The translations under genes were made by a program, and so were the position numbers. The notes beneath the pieces are model-generated. The model worked only from the letters and a program-made list of their open reading frames with translations, did not search any database and was not told the DNA's origin. 50,867 nucleotides of DNA from an uncultured beta proteobacterium (GTDB lineage: Bacteria > Pseudomonadota > Gammaproteobacteria > Burkholderiales > Rhodocyclaceae): assembly GCA_903886975.1 (NCBI GenBank), contig CAISOB010000029.1, forward strand, positions 1-50,867, written 5' to 3'. Position 1 is the stretch's first letter. Each line of letters begins with the position of its first letter. Shown piece by piece: positions 37,495-46,772 of this stretch.

Positions 37495-38666
37495 AACGCG
37501 GACAGCCCGCGCTCGAGGTCGTCCTGCAGATCGACGACGGCTTCCAGCCCCACCGCTATCCGCAGCAGACTTTCAGTGATGCCGCTCGCCGCGCGCTGCT
37601 CCGGCGTGATGCGGCCGTGCGTGGTCGTTGCCGGGTGGGTCAGCGTCGTCTTGGTGTCGCCGAGGTTGGCCGTGATCGACAACAGCTCGCAGTGGTCGAT
37701 GACCTTCCAGGCTTCTGCCCGCTGACCCTTGACTTCGAAAGCGACGATGGCGCCACCGCTTTTCTGTTGGCGGCTGGCGAGTTCGAACTGCGGATGCGAT
37801 GGCAGGCCCGGATAGAAGACGCGCGCGACCTTGGGATGCGCTTCGAGCCAGCACGCCAGTTCAAGGGCCTTGGCCGACTGCGCTTCGAGCCTGATCTTCA
37901 GGGTTTCCATCCCCTTCAAGAGCACCCAGGCATTGAAAGCCGAGAGCGTCGGTCCGGCGGTGCGCAGGAATTTGAGCAGCTCGTCTGTCAGCGTCTTGGG
38001 GCCGGCCACGGCGCCCCCCAGCACGCGCCCCTGGCCGTCGAGGAATTTGGTCGCCGAGTGCATGACGAGGTCGGCGCCGAGGTCGAGCGGGCGCTGCAGG
38101 ATCGGCGTGCAGAAGCAGTTGTCGACCGCGACGAGAATGCCCTTGGCATGAGCGACGGCAACCAGCGCGGCGATGTCGGAAATTTCGGTCAGCGGATTCG
38201 ACGGCGTTTCGAGGAAGAACAGTTTCGTCTCCGGACAAATCGCCGCTTCCCAGGCACCGACATCGGTCTGCGAAACGAAGCTGGTGCGCACGCCGAAGCG
38301 CGTCATGATATTGCCGAGCAGTTGCTGCGTCGCGCCGAACAGGCCCGTCGACGCCACGATATGGTCGCCGGCGCTGCACAGCGCCATGACCAGCGAAAGA
38401 ATTGCCGACATGCCCGAAGCCGTCGCCACGCAGGCCTCGGCGCCTTCGAGCGCGGCCAGGCGTTCCTGAAAAGCGGCGACCGTCGGATTGGTGAAGCGCG
38501 AATAGACATTGCCTTCGTCCTCACCGGAAAAACGCGCCGCCGCCTGCGCCGCGCTGGTGAAAATATAGCTCGAGGTCAGGTACAGCGCTTCCGAGTGCTC
38601 GTTGAACTGGCTCCGCGCCTGCCCGGCGCGCACGGCAAGGGTTTCAAGCTGGTATTTCTTCGCCAT
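37491..38666 (-). CDS. metZ: O-succinylhomoserine sulfhydrylase MetZ
   Basis: 391 residues of the Cys/Met-metabolism PLP family. The PLP lysine is in [37 protein letters not shown] and [20 protein letters not shown] are family marks. It makes homocysteine directly from O-succinylhomoserine and sulfide. The position directly after purF favours MetZ over MetB, since metZ-purF linkage is common in beta- and gammaproteobacteria. The ATG at 38666 overlaps the purF stop by one base (TGATG). Confidence 0.93.
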   Translation of the reverse strand: MAKKYQLETLAVRAGQARSQFNEHSEALYLTSSYIFTSAAQAAARFSGEDEGNVYSRFTNPTVAAFQERLAALEGAEACVATASGMSAILSLVMALCSAGDHIVASTGLFGATQQLLGNIMTRFGVRTSFVSQTDVGAWEAAICPETKLFFLETPSNPLTEISDIAALVAVAHAKGILVAVDNCFCTPILQRPLDLGADLVMHSATKFLDGQGRVLGGAVAGPKTLTDELLKFLRTAGPTLSAFNAWVLLKGMETLKIRLEAQSAKALELACWLEAHPKVARVFYPGLPSHPQFELASRQQKSGGAIVAFEVKGQRAEAWKVIDHCELLSITANLGDTKTTLTHPATTTHGRITPEQRAASGITESLLRIAVGLEAVVDLQDDLERGLSAF

Positions 38667-40192
38667 CAATGCACCGAATCGAGATTGAGGTGCAATTGCC
38701 GGGAATCGCCGCCGTCATCCGTGGCCGCGGAAATCTTGCCTTCGCGCGCCTGCTCGATGGCGTCGAGATAGGCCGGGGTCACGTCGCCGGTCACATACTG
38801 GCCGTCGAAACACGAGCTGTCGAAGAAGTAGAGCTTGGGATTCAATTCGCGGATCGACGCTTTCAAGGCATCCAGATCCTGATAGACCAGCGCATCGGCG
38901 CCGATTTCGAGGCAGATCTCGTCGGCCGTGCGGCCGGTGGCGATCAGTTCGCTGCGCGTCGGCATGTCGATGCCATAAACATTGGGAAAGCGCACCGGCG
39001 GCGCCGCCGAGGCGAAATAGACCTTGAGCGCGCCGGCGGCGCGCGCCATTTCTACGATCTCGCGGCTGGTCGTGCCGCGCACGATCGAATCGTCGACGAG
39101 CAGGACGCGCTTGCCCTTGAACTCCTGCGCCACGGTATTGAGCTTCTGGCGCACCGAGCGTTTGCGCGTCGATTGGCCCGGCATGATGAAGGTGCGGCCG
39201 ATATAGCGATTCTTCACGAAGCCCTCGCGATACGGGATGCCGAGGCGCTGCGCGAGCTGCATCGCCGACGGGCGGCTCGAATCGGGAATCGGAATCACCA
39301 CGTCGATCGTAGACACGGGAATCTGCTGGGCCACCTTGTCGGCGAGGTGCTCGCCCATGTGCAGCCGCGTTTCGTAAACCGAAACGCCGTCGATCACCGA
39401 ATCCGGACGGGCGAGATAAACGTATTCGAAAATGCACGGCGCGAGCACCGGGTTCTGCGCGCACTGGCGCTGGTGCATCTGATGCGCCATGTCGATGAAG
39501 ATCGCCTCCCCCGGCTGCACGTCGCGCAACACGCGGAAACCCAGGGTGTCGAGCGCCACCGATTCGGAGGCGACGAGGTACTCGTCGCCTTGCGGCGTCT
39601 CACGCACGCCGACCACCAGCGGGCGTATGCCGTAGGGATCTCGAAAAGCGAGCAGGCCGTAGCCGGCGATCAGCGCAACGACGGCGTAAGCGCCCTTGCA
39701 GCGGCGATGCACGCCGGCCACCGCGGCGAAAATCGTATCGAGGTCGAGGCGAAAGCCTTTGGCCGTTTCCTGCAGCTCGTGCGCGAGGACGTTGAGCAGC
39801 ACTTCGGAATCGGAATTGGTGTTGATGTGGCGCAAGTCTAAACGGAACATCTCTTCCTGTAACTGTTCCGTGTTGGTCAGGTTGCCGTTGTGCGCGAGCA
39901 CGATGCCGAACGGCGAATTGACGTAGAAAGGCTGCGATTCGGCCGAATCCGAGAACGATCCGGCGGTCGGATAGCGGCAATGGGCGATGCCCATATTGCC
40001 CGGCAGCGCGCGCATATTGCGCGTGCGGAAGACGTCGCGCACCAGCCCCGATCCCTTGTGCATGTGGAAGGCATCGCCTTCGCCGGTGGCGATGCCGGCC
40101 GCGTCCTGGCCGCGATGCTGCAGCACCATCAGACCGTCATAGAGCAACTGATTGACCGGCGTGGTCGCTACGACCCCGAGTATCCCGCACAT
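38666..40192 (-). CDS. purF: Amidophosphoribosyltransferase PurF
   Basis: 508 residues. The N-terminal nucleophile is Cys2 (MCGILGVV), exposed after Met removal; LQHRGQDAAGIAT completes the glutaminase site. The phosphoribosyltransferase domain has VLLVDDSIVRGTTSREIV, the PRPP loop. It commits PRPP to purine synthesis. The gene lies between cvpA (eight bases upstream) and metZ, the usual order in this group. Confidence 0.97.
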   Translation of the reverse strand: MCGILGVVATTPVNQLLYDGLMVLQHRGQDAAGIATGEGDAFHMHKGSGLVRDVFRTRNMRALPGNMGIAHCRYPTAGSFSDSAESQPFYVNSPFGIVLAHNGNLTNTEQLQEEMFRLDLRHINTNSDSEVLLNVLAHELQETAKGFRLDLDTIFAAVAGVHRRCKGAYAVVALIAGYGLLAFRDPYGIRPLVVGVRETPQGDEYLVASESVALDTLGFRVLRDVQPGEAIFIDMAHQMHQRQCAQNPVLAPCIFEYVYLARPDSVIDGVSVYETRLHMGEHLADKVAQQIPVSTIDVVIPIPDSSRPSAMQLAQRLGIPYREGFVKNRYIGRTFIMPGQSTRKRSVRQKLNTVAQEFKGKRVLLVDDSIVRGTTSREIVEMARAAGALKVYFASAAPPVRFPNVYGIDMPTRSELIATGRTADEICLEIGADALVYQDLDALKASIRELNPKLYFFDSSCFDGQYVTGDVTPAYLDAIEQAREGKISAATDDGGDSRQLHLNLDSVH

Positions 40193-40200
40193 GGCATTCC

Positions 40201-40692
40201 CTACTTGAACCGAATCCGTTTAGACACCGCCGGCGGCAACCACGGCTTGCAGGCCAATAAGGCCGTTTCGAGCGGCGCCGACAAGGTCGCCTCGCTCCAC
40301 CATCGCTCTTTCGGCAGCGTGGTCATGCTGCCGACCGCGACCAACGCCAGCACGATCGCGAGTCCCCGCGCCAGCCCGAAAACGATGCCGAGCAGCCGAT
40401 CGCTGAGGCTCAGGCCGAGCGCCGAGAGCAGTCCGCGCACGGCCAGGCGCAAGAGCGCCATCAGGACCAGCACGATGACAAAGACCGCCACCCAGCCGGC
40501 AACGATGCGCAACCCCGGGTCGCTGATGCCCGAGAAAAGCGCCTGCGCGATTTCCGCGCCCCACCATTTCGCCGCGAAGAAGGCCAGCACCCAGGCGACG
40601 AGCGCAATGATTTCGCCGATCACGCCGCGCCACGCACCGATCGCCGCCGAAGCAAGGACGACGGTCAGGACGGCGTAATCGAATGCCGTCAT
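40201..40692 (-). CDS. cvpA: CvpA family membrane protein
   Basis: 163 residues with about four hydrophobic segments. The opening MTAFDYAVLTVVLASAAIGAWRGVIGEIIAL and LLGIVFGLARGLAIVLALV are standard for CvpA. In Escherichia coli it is needed for colicin V production and is linked to envelope stress; its molecular function is unclear. The start overlaps the stop of the upstream SPOR gene by one base and purF follows after eight bases. Confidence 0.94.
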   Translation of the reverse strand: MTAFDYAVLTVVLASAAIGAWRGVIGEIIALVAWVLAFFAAKWWGAEIAQALFSGISDPGLRIVAGWVAVFVIVLVLMALLRLAVRGLLSALGLSLSDRLLGIVFGLARGLAIVLALVAVGSMTTLPKERWWSEATLSAPLETALLACKPWLPPAVSKRIRFK

Positions 40693-41372
40693 TATTTGGC
40701 CGCAACGAGCCCATTGACACCAATCCGCTTCATTTTGTCGAGCGCCTTGTCGGCCGCTTCACGGTTGGGGAAAGGGCCGGCGCGTACGCGCGTCTTCTTG
40801 CCTTCGGGACTATCCAGCGGTTCGGTATAGACCTTGATGCCGAGTTCGCCGATTTTGCTTTGCAACTGCTTGACGTTCGCCGGGTTGGCAAAAGCGCCGA
40901 TCAGGATCAGGTACTGTCCGTCGCCGCCATTAACCGCTGCGACCGGTGCGGCATCGACTGTCTTGCCGCCGAGGATCGCTGCGGCGCGTTGCGGTTCGCT
41001 GACCGTTGTCTTGGCCGGTGGTTCGGCAGCTTTCTCCGGACTATTGGTGGCCTTTTCCGGATTCTTGTCCGTAGCCTTGCTGGCCGGCGCGGCAAGCGCC
41101 TTGACTTCGCTCGCCGCTGCCGGCGCGGCGACCTCGGCTTGCGGCGCTGCGGGCTTCTCGGCACTGGCGGCCGGTTTGGCGGGCTTTGCCGTGAACGGGG
41201 ACGGATCCTGGCTGGGAATTCGAATCTGTACGTCCTGCACCTGCTGCTTGGGTTCTTCGTCCATGACCATCGGCAAAACGACAGCGGCTAGACCCGCGAA
41301 AGCGATCGCACCGACCAGGCGGCGGCGTGCGCGTTTCTTTAGCAGCAAATTTGCGTCGGAGGAATCGGCCAT
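40692..41372 (-). CDS. SPOR-domain (DedD-like) cell-division protein
   Basis: 226 residues. One membrane segment (about 17-36) is followed by a long Ala/Lys/Pro-rich periplasmic linker and a C-terminal SPOR domain (about 148-226) with YLILIGAFANPANVKQLQ and GPFPNREAADKALDKMKRIG. SPOR domains bind septal peptidoglycan lacking stem peptides. The order folC-SPOR-cvpA-purF matches the dedD locus of other proteobacteria. It starts 45 bases after folC. Confidence 0.92.
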   Translation of the reverse strand: MADSSDANLLLKKRARRRLVGAIAFAGLAAVVLPMVMDEEPKQQVQDVQIRIPSQDPSPFTAKPAKPAASAEKPAAPQAEVAAPAAASEVKALAAPASKATDKNPEKATNSPEKAAEPPAKTTVSEPQRAAAILGGKTVDAAPVAAVNGGDGQYLILIGAFANPANVKQLQSKIGELGIKVYTEPLDSPEGKKTRVRAGPFPNREAADKALDKMKRIGVNGLVAAK

Positions 41373-41417
41373 CGTCTCTTGAGAACCACGTAACTCGAAT
41401 CGTCGCCTGCCGCCAAC

Positions 41418-42710
41418 TCAGCCCGCGGCTTTCATCGCACGCATCGCGGCGGCCACCGTCAGGAACGATCCGAAGACCAGAATTCTATCATCTTCGCCGG
41501 CCCGCTTGGCGGCACAAGTGAAGGCTTGCGCGGGCGAGGCGAAACATTCGACGCTGCCGCCGAGTCTATTTTCCGCGACAACCGCGGCCAGCAGCGAGGC
41601 CGGCGCGCCACGCGGCGGAGCGAGTCCGGCCAGCAGCCAGATATCGATCTTGCCCTCGAGCGCGGCCAGTGCCCCGGCGATATCCTTGTCGGCGAGCATG
41701 CCGACGACCGCAATCGTCTGCGCGCACGGGTCCATCATCGCGAGGTTGCCGGCCAGCGTCGCGACCGCCTGCGGGTTGTGCGCAACGTCGAGAATGATCA
41801 CCGGCGATCCCGGTCTGCGCGGCAGGATCTGGAAGCGCCCCGGCAGGTCGATTTCAACGAGGCCGCGGTGGATTGCGGGTGCAGGCGCGGGTAGCCGGTC
41901 GGCGAGCAGTTCGACAACGGCCAGCGCCGCTGCGGCGTTTCGCACCTGACAAGCACCAGGCAGTGCCGGCCGCGGCAGTGCGCTGCGGCGCGCGCCGTTG
42001 CGCGCCCAGAAAGTCCATTGCGCCGCTTCGGCAACAGCGCCGAAATCGCGGCCGAGCAAATGCAGGTCGGCGCCGATCGCCGCGGCCTGATCGATGAGCG
42101 ACTGCGGCGGCTCGGGGTCGGCGCAGATTGCCGGCTTGCCGGGGCGATAAATCCCCGCTTTCTCAAAACCGATGGCCTCGCGGGTCGTTCCCAGCCACTC
42201 GGTGTGATCGAGCGCAATCGCCGTCACCAGGGCGCAATCGGCATCATAGACGTTGACTGCGTCGAGCCGGCCGCCGAGGCCCACTTCGAGGATCAGCACC
42301 TCGACCGCGCATGCTGCGAACACTTCCCAGGCCGCCAGGGTACCGAACTCGAAATAGGTCAGCGCCACGCCGCCCGCGGCCTGCCTTGCCGCCTCGACGC
42401 GGGCGAATGCCCGGCACAGCGTCTCGTCGTCGACCGGCGCACGATCGATGCGCACCCGCTCGTTGTACTCAAGCAGATGCGGCGAGGTATAGCAGCCCAC
42501 CCGGTAGCCGGCGAAAGCGTAAATCGCCTCGAGATAGGCACAGGTCGATCCCTTGCCGTTGGTGCCGCCGACGACGATCAGCGGGCAGCGCTGCGTCTGT
42601 TGCAGCGCGTCCTTGACGCGGGCGACGCGCTCGAGACCGAGCACGATCCCGGCCTGTCCCTTGGGGTGCAGGTTTTCGAGGTGGACCAGCCAGTCGGCAA
42701 GTGAATTCAC
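41418..42710 (-). CDS. folC: Folylpolyglutamate synthase / dihydrofolate synthase FolC
   Basis: 430 residues. The P-loop is VGGTNGKGSTCAYLEAI, followed by GYRVGCYTSPHLLEYNERVRI and EVGLGGRLDAVN; ALDHTEWLG and ILDVAHNPQA come later. The enzyme adds glutamate to dihydropteroate and to folates. In most relatives accD lies directly upstream of folC; here about 4.1 kb of other DNA separates them. The start at 42710 gives MNSLADWLVHLENLHPKG, which matches the family. Confidence 0.95.
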   Translation of the reverse strand: MNSLADWLVHLENLHPKGQAGIVLGLERVARVKDALQQTQRCPLIVVGGTNGKGSTCAYLEAIYAFAGYRVGCYTSPHLLEYNERVRIDRAPVDDETLCRAFARVEAARQAAGGVALTYFEFGTLAAWEVFAACAVEVLILEVGLGGRLDAVNVYDADCALVTAIALDHTEWLGTTREAIGFEKAGIYRPGKPAICADPEPPQSLIDQAAAIGADLHLLGRDFGAVAEAAQWTFWARNGARRSALPRPALPGACQVRNAAAALAVVELLADRLPAPAPAIHRGLVEIDLPGRFQILPRRPGSPVIILDVAHNPQAVATLAGNLAMMDPCAQTIAVVGMLADKDIAGALAALEGKIDIWLLAGLAPPRGAPASLLAAVVAENRLGGSVECFASPAQAFTCAAKRAGEDDRILVFGSFLTVAAAMRAMKAAG

Positions 42711-42735
42711 GGCGATGATTCAAACGCGGGACCCC

Positions 42736-42741
42736 ATTGTA
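42736..42741 (-). promoter_or_regulatory. Candidate -10 box for folC
   Basis: The minus strand reads TACAAT at 42741-42736, 26 bases before the folC start. No good -35 hexamer accompanies it. If real, it would be a promoter gained after folC was separated from accD. Confidence 0.3.
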
Positions 42742-42878
42742 CTTCCGGGGGCCACGCTGAAACACGCAGGCTGGTCCATTACGCGAAGCCAATCCTTCGC
42801 CGCCGCGTTCTAAATCGCGGCGATGGCGAACGGCAAACGCGCGGCGGCGAGCACGCGCTCAAGTGCTTGCGCCCGATT

Positions 42879-43097
42879 TCAATCTTGCGCGCCGACGGTG
42901 AAATCGCGCCATGCGCGCAGAACCTGGCGCGCCTGTGCAAACGGACACCGGACGGGGTCGGCATAGACTTCGGGGCCGACCGGATGTGGGCTGAAGTCGG
43001 ACGCGGTCGCCGCGGCGAAGTTGCCGCCGCCGCATAGCGCCCAGAACAGGTCGGGCTCGGCGATGGCCGAGGCGAAGCGTATCTTCCCGTCGGATCC
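42879..43097 (-). pseudogene. Remnant of a BBE-type FAD-linked oxidase
   Basis: Reading leftward from about 43097 to the stop at 42881-42879, the minus strand encodes GSDGKIRFASAIAEPDLFWA, then LCGGGNFAAATASDFSPHPV, then GPEVYADPVRCPFAQARQVL and RAWRDFTVGAQD. This matches the family pattern ENPDLFWALRGGGGNFGVVT...HPVGPEV of FAD-binding berberine-bridge/6-hydroxynicotine-oxidase proteins. Only about 72 residues remain of a protein of about 450. There is no start codon in frame and an early stop ends it. One Gly of the GGGGNFG loop is missing. This is a decayed gene, not an active enzyme. Confidence 0.7.
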
Positions 43098-43144
43098 ATT
43101 CTGTCGCCTGCCGTGTTATCGAACTTGACCTAGAATCCTCTGTC

Positions 43145-43178
43145 CTTGTTCATGCGTCCGTCGTTGCCGATGAACAAG
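43145..43178. repeat. Perfect 9-bp inverted repeat upstream of the glycosidase gene
   Basis: CTTGTTCAT at 43145-43153 and ATGAACAAG at 43170-43178 form an inverted repeat with a 16-base spacer, about 100 bases ahead of the hydrolase start. It could be an operator for a dimeric regulator or a chance hairpin. The rest of 43098-43276 shows nothing else recognisable. Confidence 0.35.
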
Positions 43179-43276
43179 CGCCCGGCAGACGGAAAGATTT
43201 GCCGGCGCAAGGCATCAATCGAGTAAGCACTTGGAACGAAATTGAGTAGAGTCTCTGCAATCCGAAAAGAGTCAGA

Positions 43277-45460
43277 ATGCGGGCTGGCCTCCTGATACCG
43301 ATTGCGTTGCTGCTCCTGCTTCTTGAGCCACTCCGCGTCGCGCATTCCAGCCCGCTACCGGGAATGCCCGCCGTCGGCGAACTGCTGCAGAACGGCGGCT
43401 TCGAAGAACCCGGTACGCCGCTTCCCCGCGGGTGGGCCCAGGATGCCGAACAGACCGGCGAGAAGGGCCGGTCTTCCGCCGATTCGCAGACCTTTCATTC
43501 GGGCCATGTCTCGCTGAGGCTGGAGCCAAACGAGCGCAACGGCGGCGACCATCCGCTGGCCGTATCCCAAGTCGTTACCGCGGGTCAGTACCGGGGCCGC
43601 AAGCTTCGTTTTTCGGCGTATCTGCGCGCGACCGGCGGTGCGTCGGCCGTGCTTGCGGTCTTGAGCATCGTGCGCGGCAAGCCGACCAAGCTGGTCGGTG
43701 ACGGCGAGCCGAGCGGCGCCGGGGACTGGGTGCTGCACAGCAAGGACTATGTCGTTCCCGACGATCCTTCGGTCCAGGTACTGGTGATCTGCGGCACGAA
43801 CGGCCATTCCGGCAGCGCATGGTTCGACGATATGTCGCTGACGTATGGCGATTCGCGGACAGAGGCTGCCGACGCAATGGCAGTCGCCTCGAGCGAGATT
43901 CGGCAGTCACCGTTTACGGCGACGGTCCAGGTGCGCGCCGCGCAGGTGGTCCGTGAGATTCCCAGAACGCTGTTCGGCACAGACCTGGAGTGGATCTCGA
44001 ACGGCAACATGCTCTGGGACGAAAATGCCCGCCGACCGGATCCGGAAATGCTGCGTCTGACGCGCGCGCTCGGGCTGTCTCTTCTTCGCTTCCCGGGCGG
44101 CTACTATGCCGATTTTTATCACTGGAGAATCGGCGTCGGCCCGGTTGGAAAGCGTCCCGAGCTCTTGCCTGTACCCGGCAGCAATCAAAAGTCGCGTCCT
44201 AATTTCGGAACGGATGAAGCCCTCGAATTCGCCAAGGACGTCGGCGCTGAATTGCTCATCACGGTAAACGCCGGAACGGGAACTGCGGCCGAGGCGGCAG
44301 ACTGGGTCCGCTATGTCAACGGACCCAGTCTGAGGGTACGGTATTGGGAGGTTGGGAACGAACTCTACATCAACGACAACTCGCCCATTGCGCAGGCGGC
44401 TGCGGTCGATCCCGCGACCTACGCCCGGCGCTTCAATGAGTTTGCGCAAGCGATGAAGGCCGCCGATCCGCGCATCAAGGTCGGCGCCATTGGCGGCCAG
44501 AACCAGGGGCCTTATGCGTTCGTGCATGACCGCGATTGGAACAAGATCGTGATGCAGAATGCCGGTGCCGATATGGACTTCTTCGCCGTCCATAATGCCT
44601 ACGCACCTGCGAATATCAGCGACCGAGAGGATTTGCGGAGCGTGTATCGGGCAATGTTCGCCGCGCCCACTCAGATCAGCCGCAACCTCGCGACCGTCGC
44701 TCACCAGATTTCCGATTTCATTCCGTCACGGGCGTCGAAAGTTCCGATTGCCGTGACCGAATGGGGACCGCTATTCCAGGTTGATCCGGCGGGCGCATAC
44801 GCGCAACACACGAAGACGCTGGGTTCGGCGCTCTTCGCCGCCGAGACGCTCAAGACGCTGATCGAATCCAAGGCCACTGAGATTGCCAACTTTCACGTCC
44901 TGAACGATCTCGGCTTCATGGGGTGGATCAGTTCGACGGACGACAGTTTCCCGCCCCGTCCGCAATGGACGCCGACTGCCCGGTATTACGCTTTCCAGCT
45001 CTTTTCGCAGCATTTCGGCTCGCTGCTGGTCGAATCCGGATCCCACTCGCCGACTTTCGATACCAACGAAGTGGGCGCGGTGGGTGCGGTCAGCGGCGTT
45101 CCGTACTTCGACGTCATCGCGAGCCTCAGCGCGGACCGGCGCGAACTTTACCTTATCGGGATCAATAAACACATGGATAGTCCGGCGGAAGTCGAGATCG
45201 AATTGAACGGTTTCGCTCCGGCTCCGTCCGCGACGGCATGGACGCTCAACGGGACCGGGATCGACGCCAACCCCGGCACCAAACCGCTACGCGGAATCCG
45301 CTGGGGAACGCAACGGGAAGACCCGGTGAATCCGCGGTATTCCAAAGGCGGCCCTGGAGAAGTCACGCTGAACTCGTCGGAGGTGACCGGAATCAAGCCC
45401 CAGTTCACCTATACTTTCCCGGCCCATTCGGTTACTTCGCTGATCTTCAGACGCCGTTAG
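43277..45460 (+). CDS. Secreted glycoside hydrolase, alpha-L-arabinofuranosidase-like (GH51 type)
   Basis: 727 residues. A signal peptide (about 1-25) precedes a carbohydrate-binding-module-like domain (about 36-192; LLQNGGFEEPG, FDDMSLTYG). The catalytic TIM barrel runs from about 225 to 590: FGTDLEWISNGNM, LRFPGGYYADFYHW, the acid/base E362 in YWEVGNELY and the nucleophile E495 in VTEWGP. A C-terminal beta domain follows (about 600-727), ending with the typical AHSVTSLIFRRR. The spacing and motifs fit GH51 arabinofuranosidases of clan GH-A; other clan members are possible. It is the only polysaccharide-degradation gene in the window and sits between the biosynthetic genes folC and accD. Confidence 0.8.
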   Translation: MRAGLLIPIALLLLLLEPLRVAHSSPLPGMPAVGELLQNGGFEEPGTPLPRGWAQDAEQTGEKGRSSADSQTFHSGHVSLRLEPNERNGGDHPLAVSQVVTAGQYRGRKLRFSAYLRATGGASAVLAVLSIVRGKPTKLVGDGEPSGAGDWVLHSKDYVVPDDPSVQVLVICGTNGHSGSAWFDDMSLTYGDSRTEAADAMAVASSEIRQSPFTATVQVRAAQVVREIPRTLFGTDLEWISNGNMLWDENARRPDPEMLRLTRALGLSLLRFPGGYYADFYHWRIGVGPVGKRPELLPVPGSNQKSRPNFGTDEALEFAKDVGAELLITVNAGTGTAAEAADWVRYVNGPSLRVRYWEVGNELYINDNSPIAQAAAVDPATYARRFNEFAQAMKAADPRIKVGAIGGQNQGPYAFVHDRDWNKIVMQNAGADMDFFAVHNAYAPANISDREDLRSVYRAMFAAPTQISRNLATVAHQISDFIPSRASKVPIAVTEWGPLFQVDPAGAYAQHTKTLGSALFAAETLKTLIESKATEIANFHVLNDLGFMGWISSTDDSFPPRPQWTPTARYYAFQLFSQHFGSLLVESGSHSPTFDTNEVGAVGAVSGVPYFDVIASLSADRRELYLIGINKHMDSPAEVEIELNGFAPAPSATAWTLNGTGIDANPGTKPLRGIRWGTQREDPVNPRYSKGGPGEVTLNSSEVTGIKPQFTYTFPAHSVTSLIFRRR

Positions 45461-45522
45461 CCTGGTTCAGCGTGGCGACACACGGCCTCCAAATGGCATA
45501 TGCCAGCATCAAAGCGGTCGTC

Positions 45523-46626
45523 CTATTTTGCGAGATTTCGCAGCGATGCAACCACCGCGTCTCCGAATGCTTCGGTCGACGAATTGCCGCCGATATCGCG
45601 AGTCCTGGTCCCTTGCACGATGGTCGCCGCGACGGCGCCTTCGATAAGCGCGGCGGCGCGCTTCGCCGCTTCGTTCCGGCGCTGCTCGCCGAGCCATTCG
45701 AGCAGCATCTTCCCGGACAGGATTGCCGCAGTCGGATTGGCAATGCTCTTGCCGGCGATGGTCGGCGCAGTTCCGTGCGAGGGCTGGAACATCGCGTGCT
45801 TGACGCCGATGTCGCCCGAGGGCGCCATGCCCATGCCGCCGATAAAGCCGGCCGCCATATCCGAAATGATGTCGCCGAACATGTTCTCCGTAACGATGAC
45901 ATCGAAATTCTCGGGCTGTTGCACCATCCACAACGTCAGCGCATCGATGATCGCGTAGTCGCGCTGAACCTGGCCTTCGTACTTGTCGGCGATTTCGTCG
46001 AAGATCTTCTTGAAGAATGCGAACGAGCGGAAGACATTCCATTTGGCGCTGCAGGTGACCATCTTCTTGCCGTCAAGCACGCGGCCACTGCGTTTCTTGG
46101 CAAGTTCGAAGGCGTAATCGAACAGGCGCTCCGATCCCTTGCGCGTGATCACCATGGTGTCGGTGGCGACCTCGTCGTAGGTGTAGGTCCCGCCGCCGTA
46201 GGACGCAAACAGGCCCTCGCAGTTCTCGCGCAGAACGACAAAATCGATCGCGCTCTTGTCGGTCAATCCCGATTTGACGCCGGGGTACAACTTGATCGGG
46301 CGCACGCCGGCAAAGAGCTCGAGGTCGAAGCGAATCTTGAACATCACATGCCCGGTGACTTCGGTGCCATGCGCGTCGACGACGCCGGGGATGCCGATCG
46401 CGCCCATGTAAATCGCATCGGCCTTCTTGCATTCCTGAAAGACCGCTTCGCTGAGCGCCGAACCGGTCTTGAGATAGCAATTCGCGCCGACGGCGTAATC
46501 CTGAAATTCGAGTTCGAAACCGCCGACCGCTTTTTGCGCGGCGCGCAGGACCTTGACGCCCTCCTTCAAGACCTCCGGCCCGACGCCGTCGCCGGCAAGA
46601 TTCGCGATATTGAATCTCATCTTCAT
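45523..46626 (-). CDS. Isocitrate/isopropylmalate dehydrogenase family protein
   Basis: 367 residues of the beta-decarboxylating dehydrogenase family, which oxidises 2R,3S-hydroxy acids with NAD(P). Seen are NLAGDGVGPEVLKEG near the N-terminus, VLRENCEGLFASYGG at the substrate loop and VTENMFGDIISDMAAGFIGGMGMAPSGDIG, the metal and nucleotide site. The loop is not the IPMDH form and is closer to isocitrate, homoisocitrate or tartrate dehydrogenases, but the substrate cannot be assigned. The start at 46626 has AGGGAAAG directly upstream; an ATG two codons later is also possible. The gene is convergent with the hydrolase and separated from accD by a palindromic repeat. Confidence 0.88.
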   Translation of the reverse strand: MKMRFNIANLAGDGVGPEVLKEGVKVLRAAQKAVGGFELEFQDYAVGANCYLKTGSALSEAVFQECKKADAIYMGAIGIPGVVDAHGTEVTGHVMFKIRFDLELFAGVRPIKLYPGVKSGLTDKSAIDFVVLRENCEGLFASYGGGTYTYDEVATDTMVITRKGSERLFDYAFELAKKRSGRVLDGKKMVTCSAKWNVFRSFAFFKKIFDEIADKYEGQVQRDYAIIDALTLWMVQQPENFDVIVTENMFGDIISDMAAGFIGGMGMAPSGDIGVKHAMFQPSHGTAPTIAGKSIANPTAAILSGKMLLEWLGEQRRNEAAKRAAALIEGAVAATIVQGTRTRDIGGNSSTEAFGDAVVASLRNLAK

Positions 46627-46680
46627 CTTTCCCTATTTGGTAAAACATGCGTCTGGATTTCGTGTGGAAACAGGTATCCG

Positions 46681-46772
46681 TCGTCCCGGCGAAAGCCGGG
46701 ACCCAGTCTTGCCCCAGAAAATCTGGCTCTGCATTCCCTGCTGTCAGATTCCGGCTTTCGCCGGAATGACGA
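46681..46772. repeat. REP-like inverted palindrome pair
   Basis: Two 18-base palindromes, TCCCGGCGAAAGCCGGGA (46684-46701) and TTCCGGCTTTCGCCGGAA (46749-46766), stand in inverted orientation with matching TCGTC/GACGA flanks. They resemble a repeat class common between genes in betaproteobacteria. It fills most of the gap between accD and the dehydrogenase gene. It may end transcripts or be a mobile-element relic. Confidence 0.7.

Noticed and set aside
42801..42822. Hairpin CGCCGCG/CGCGGCG considered as a terminator
   Set aside because: No T-run and no transcript clearly ends there; GC-rich palindromes are expected by chance in this DNA.
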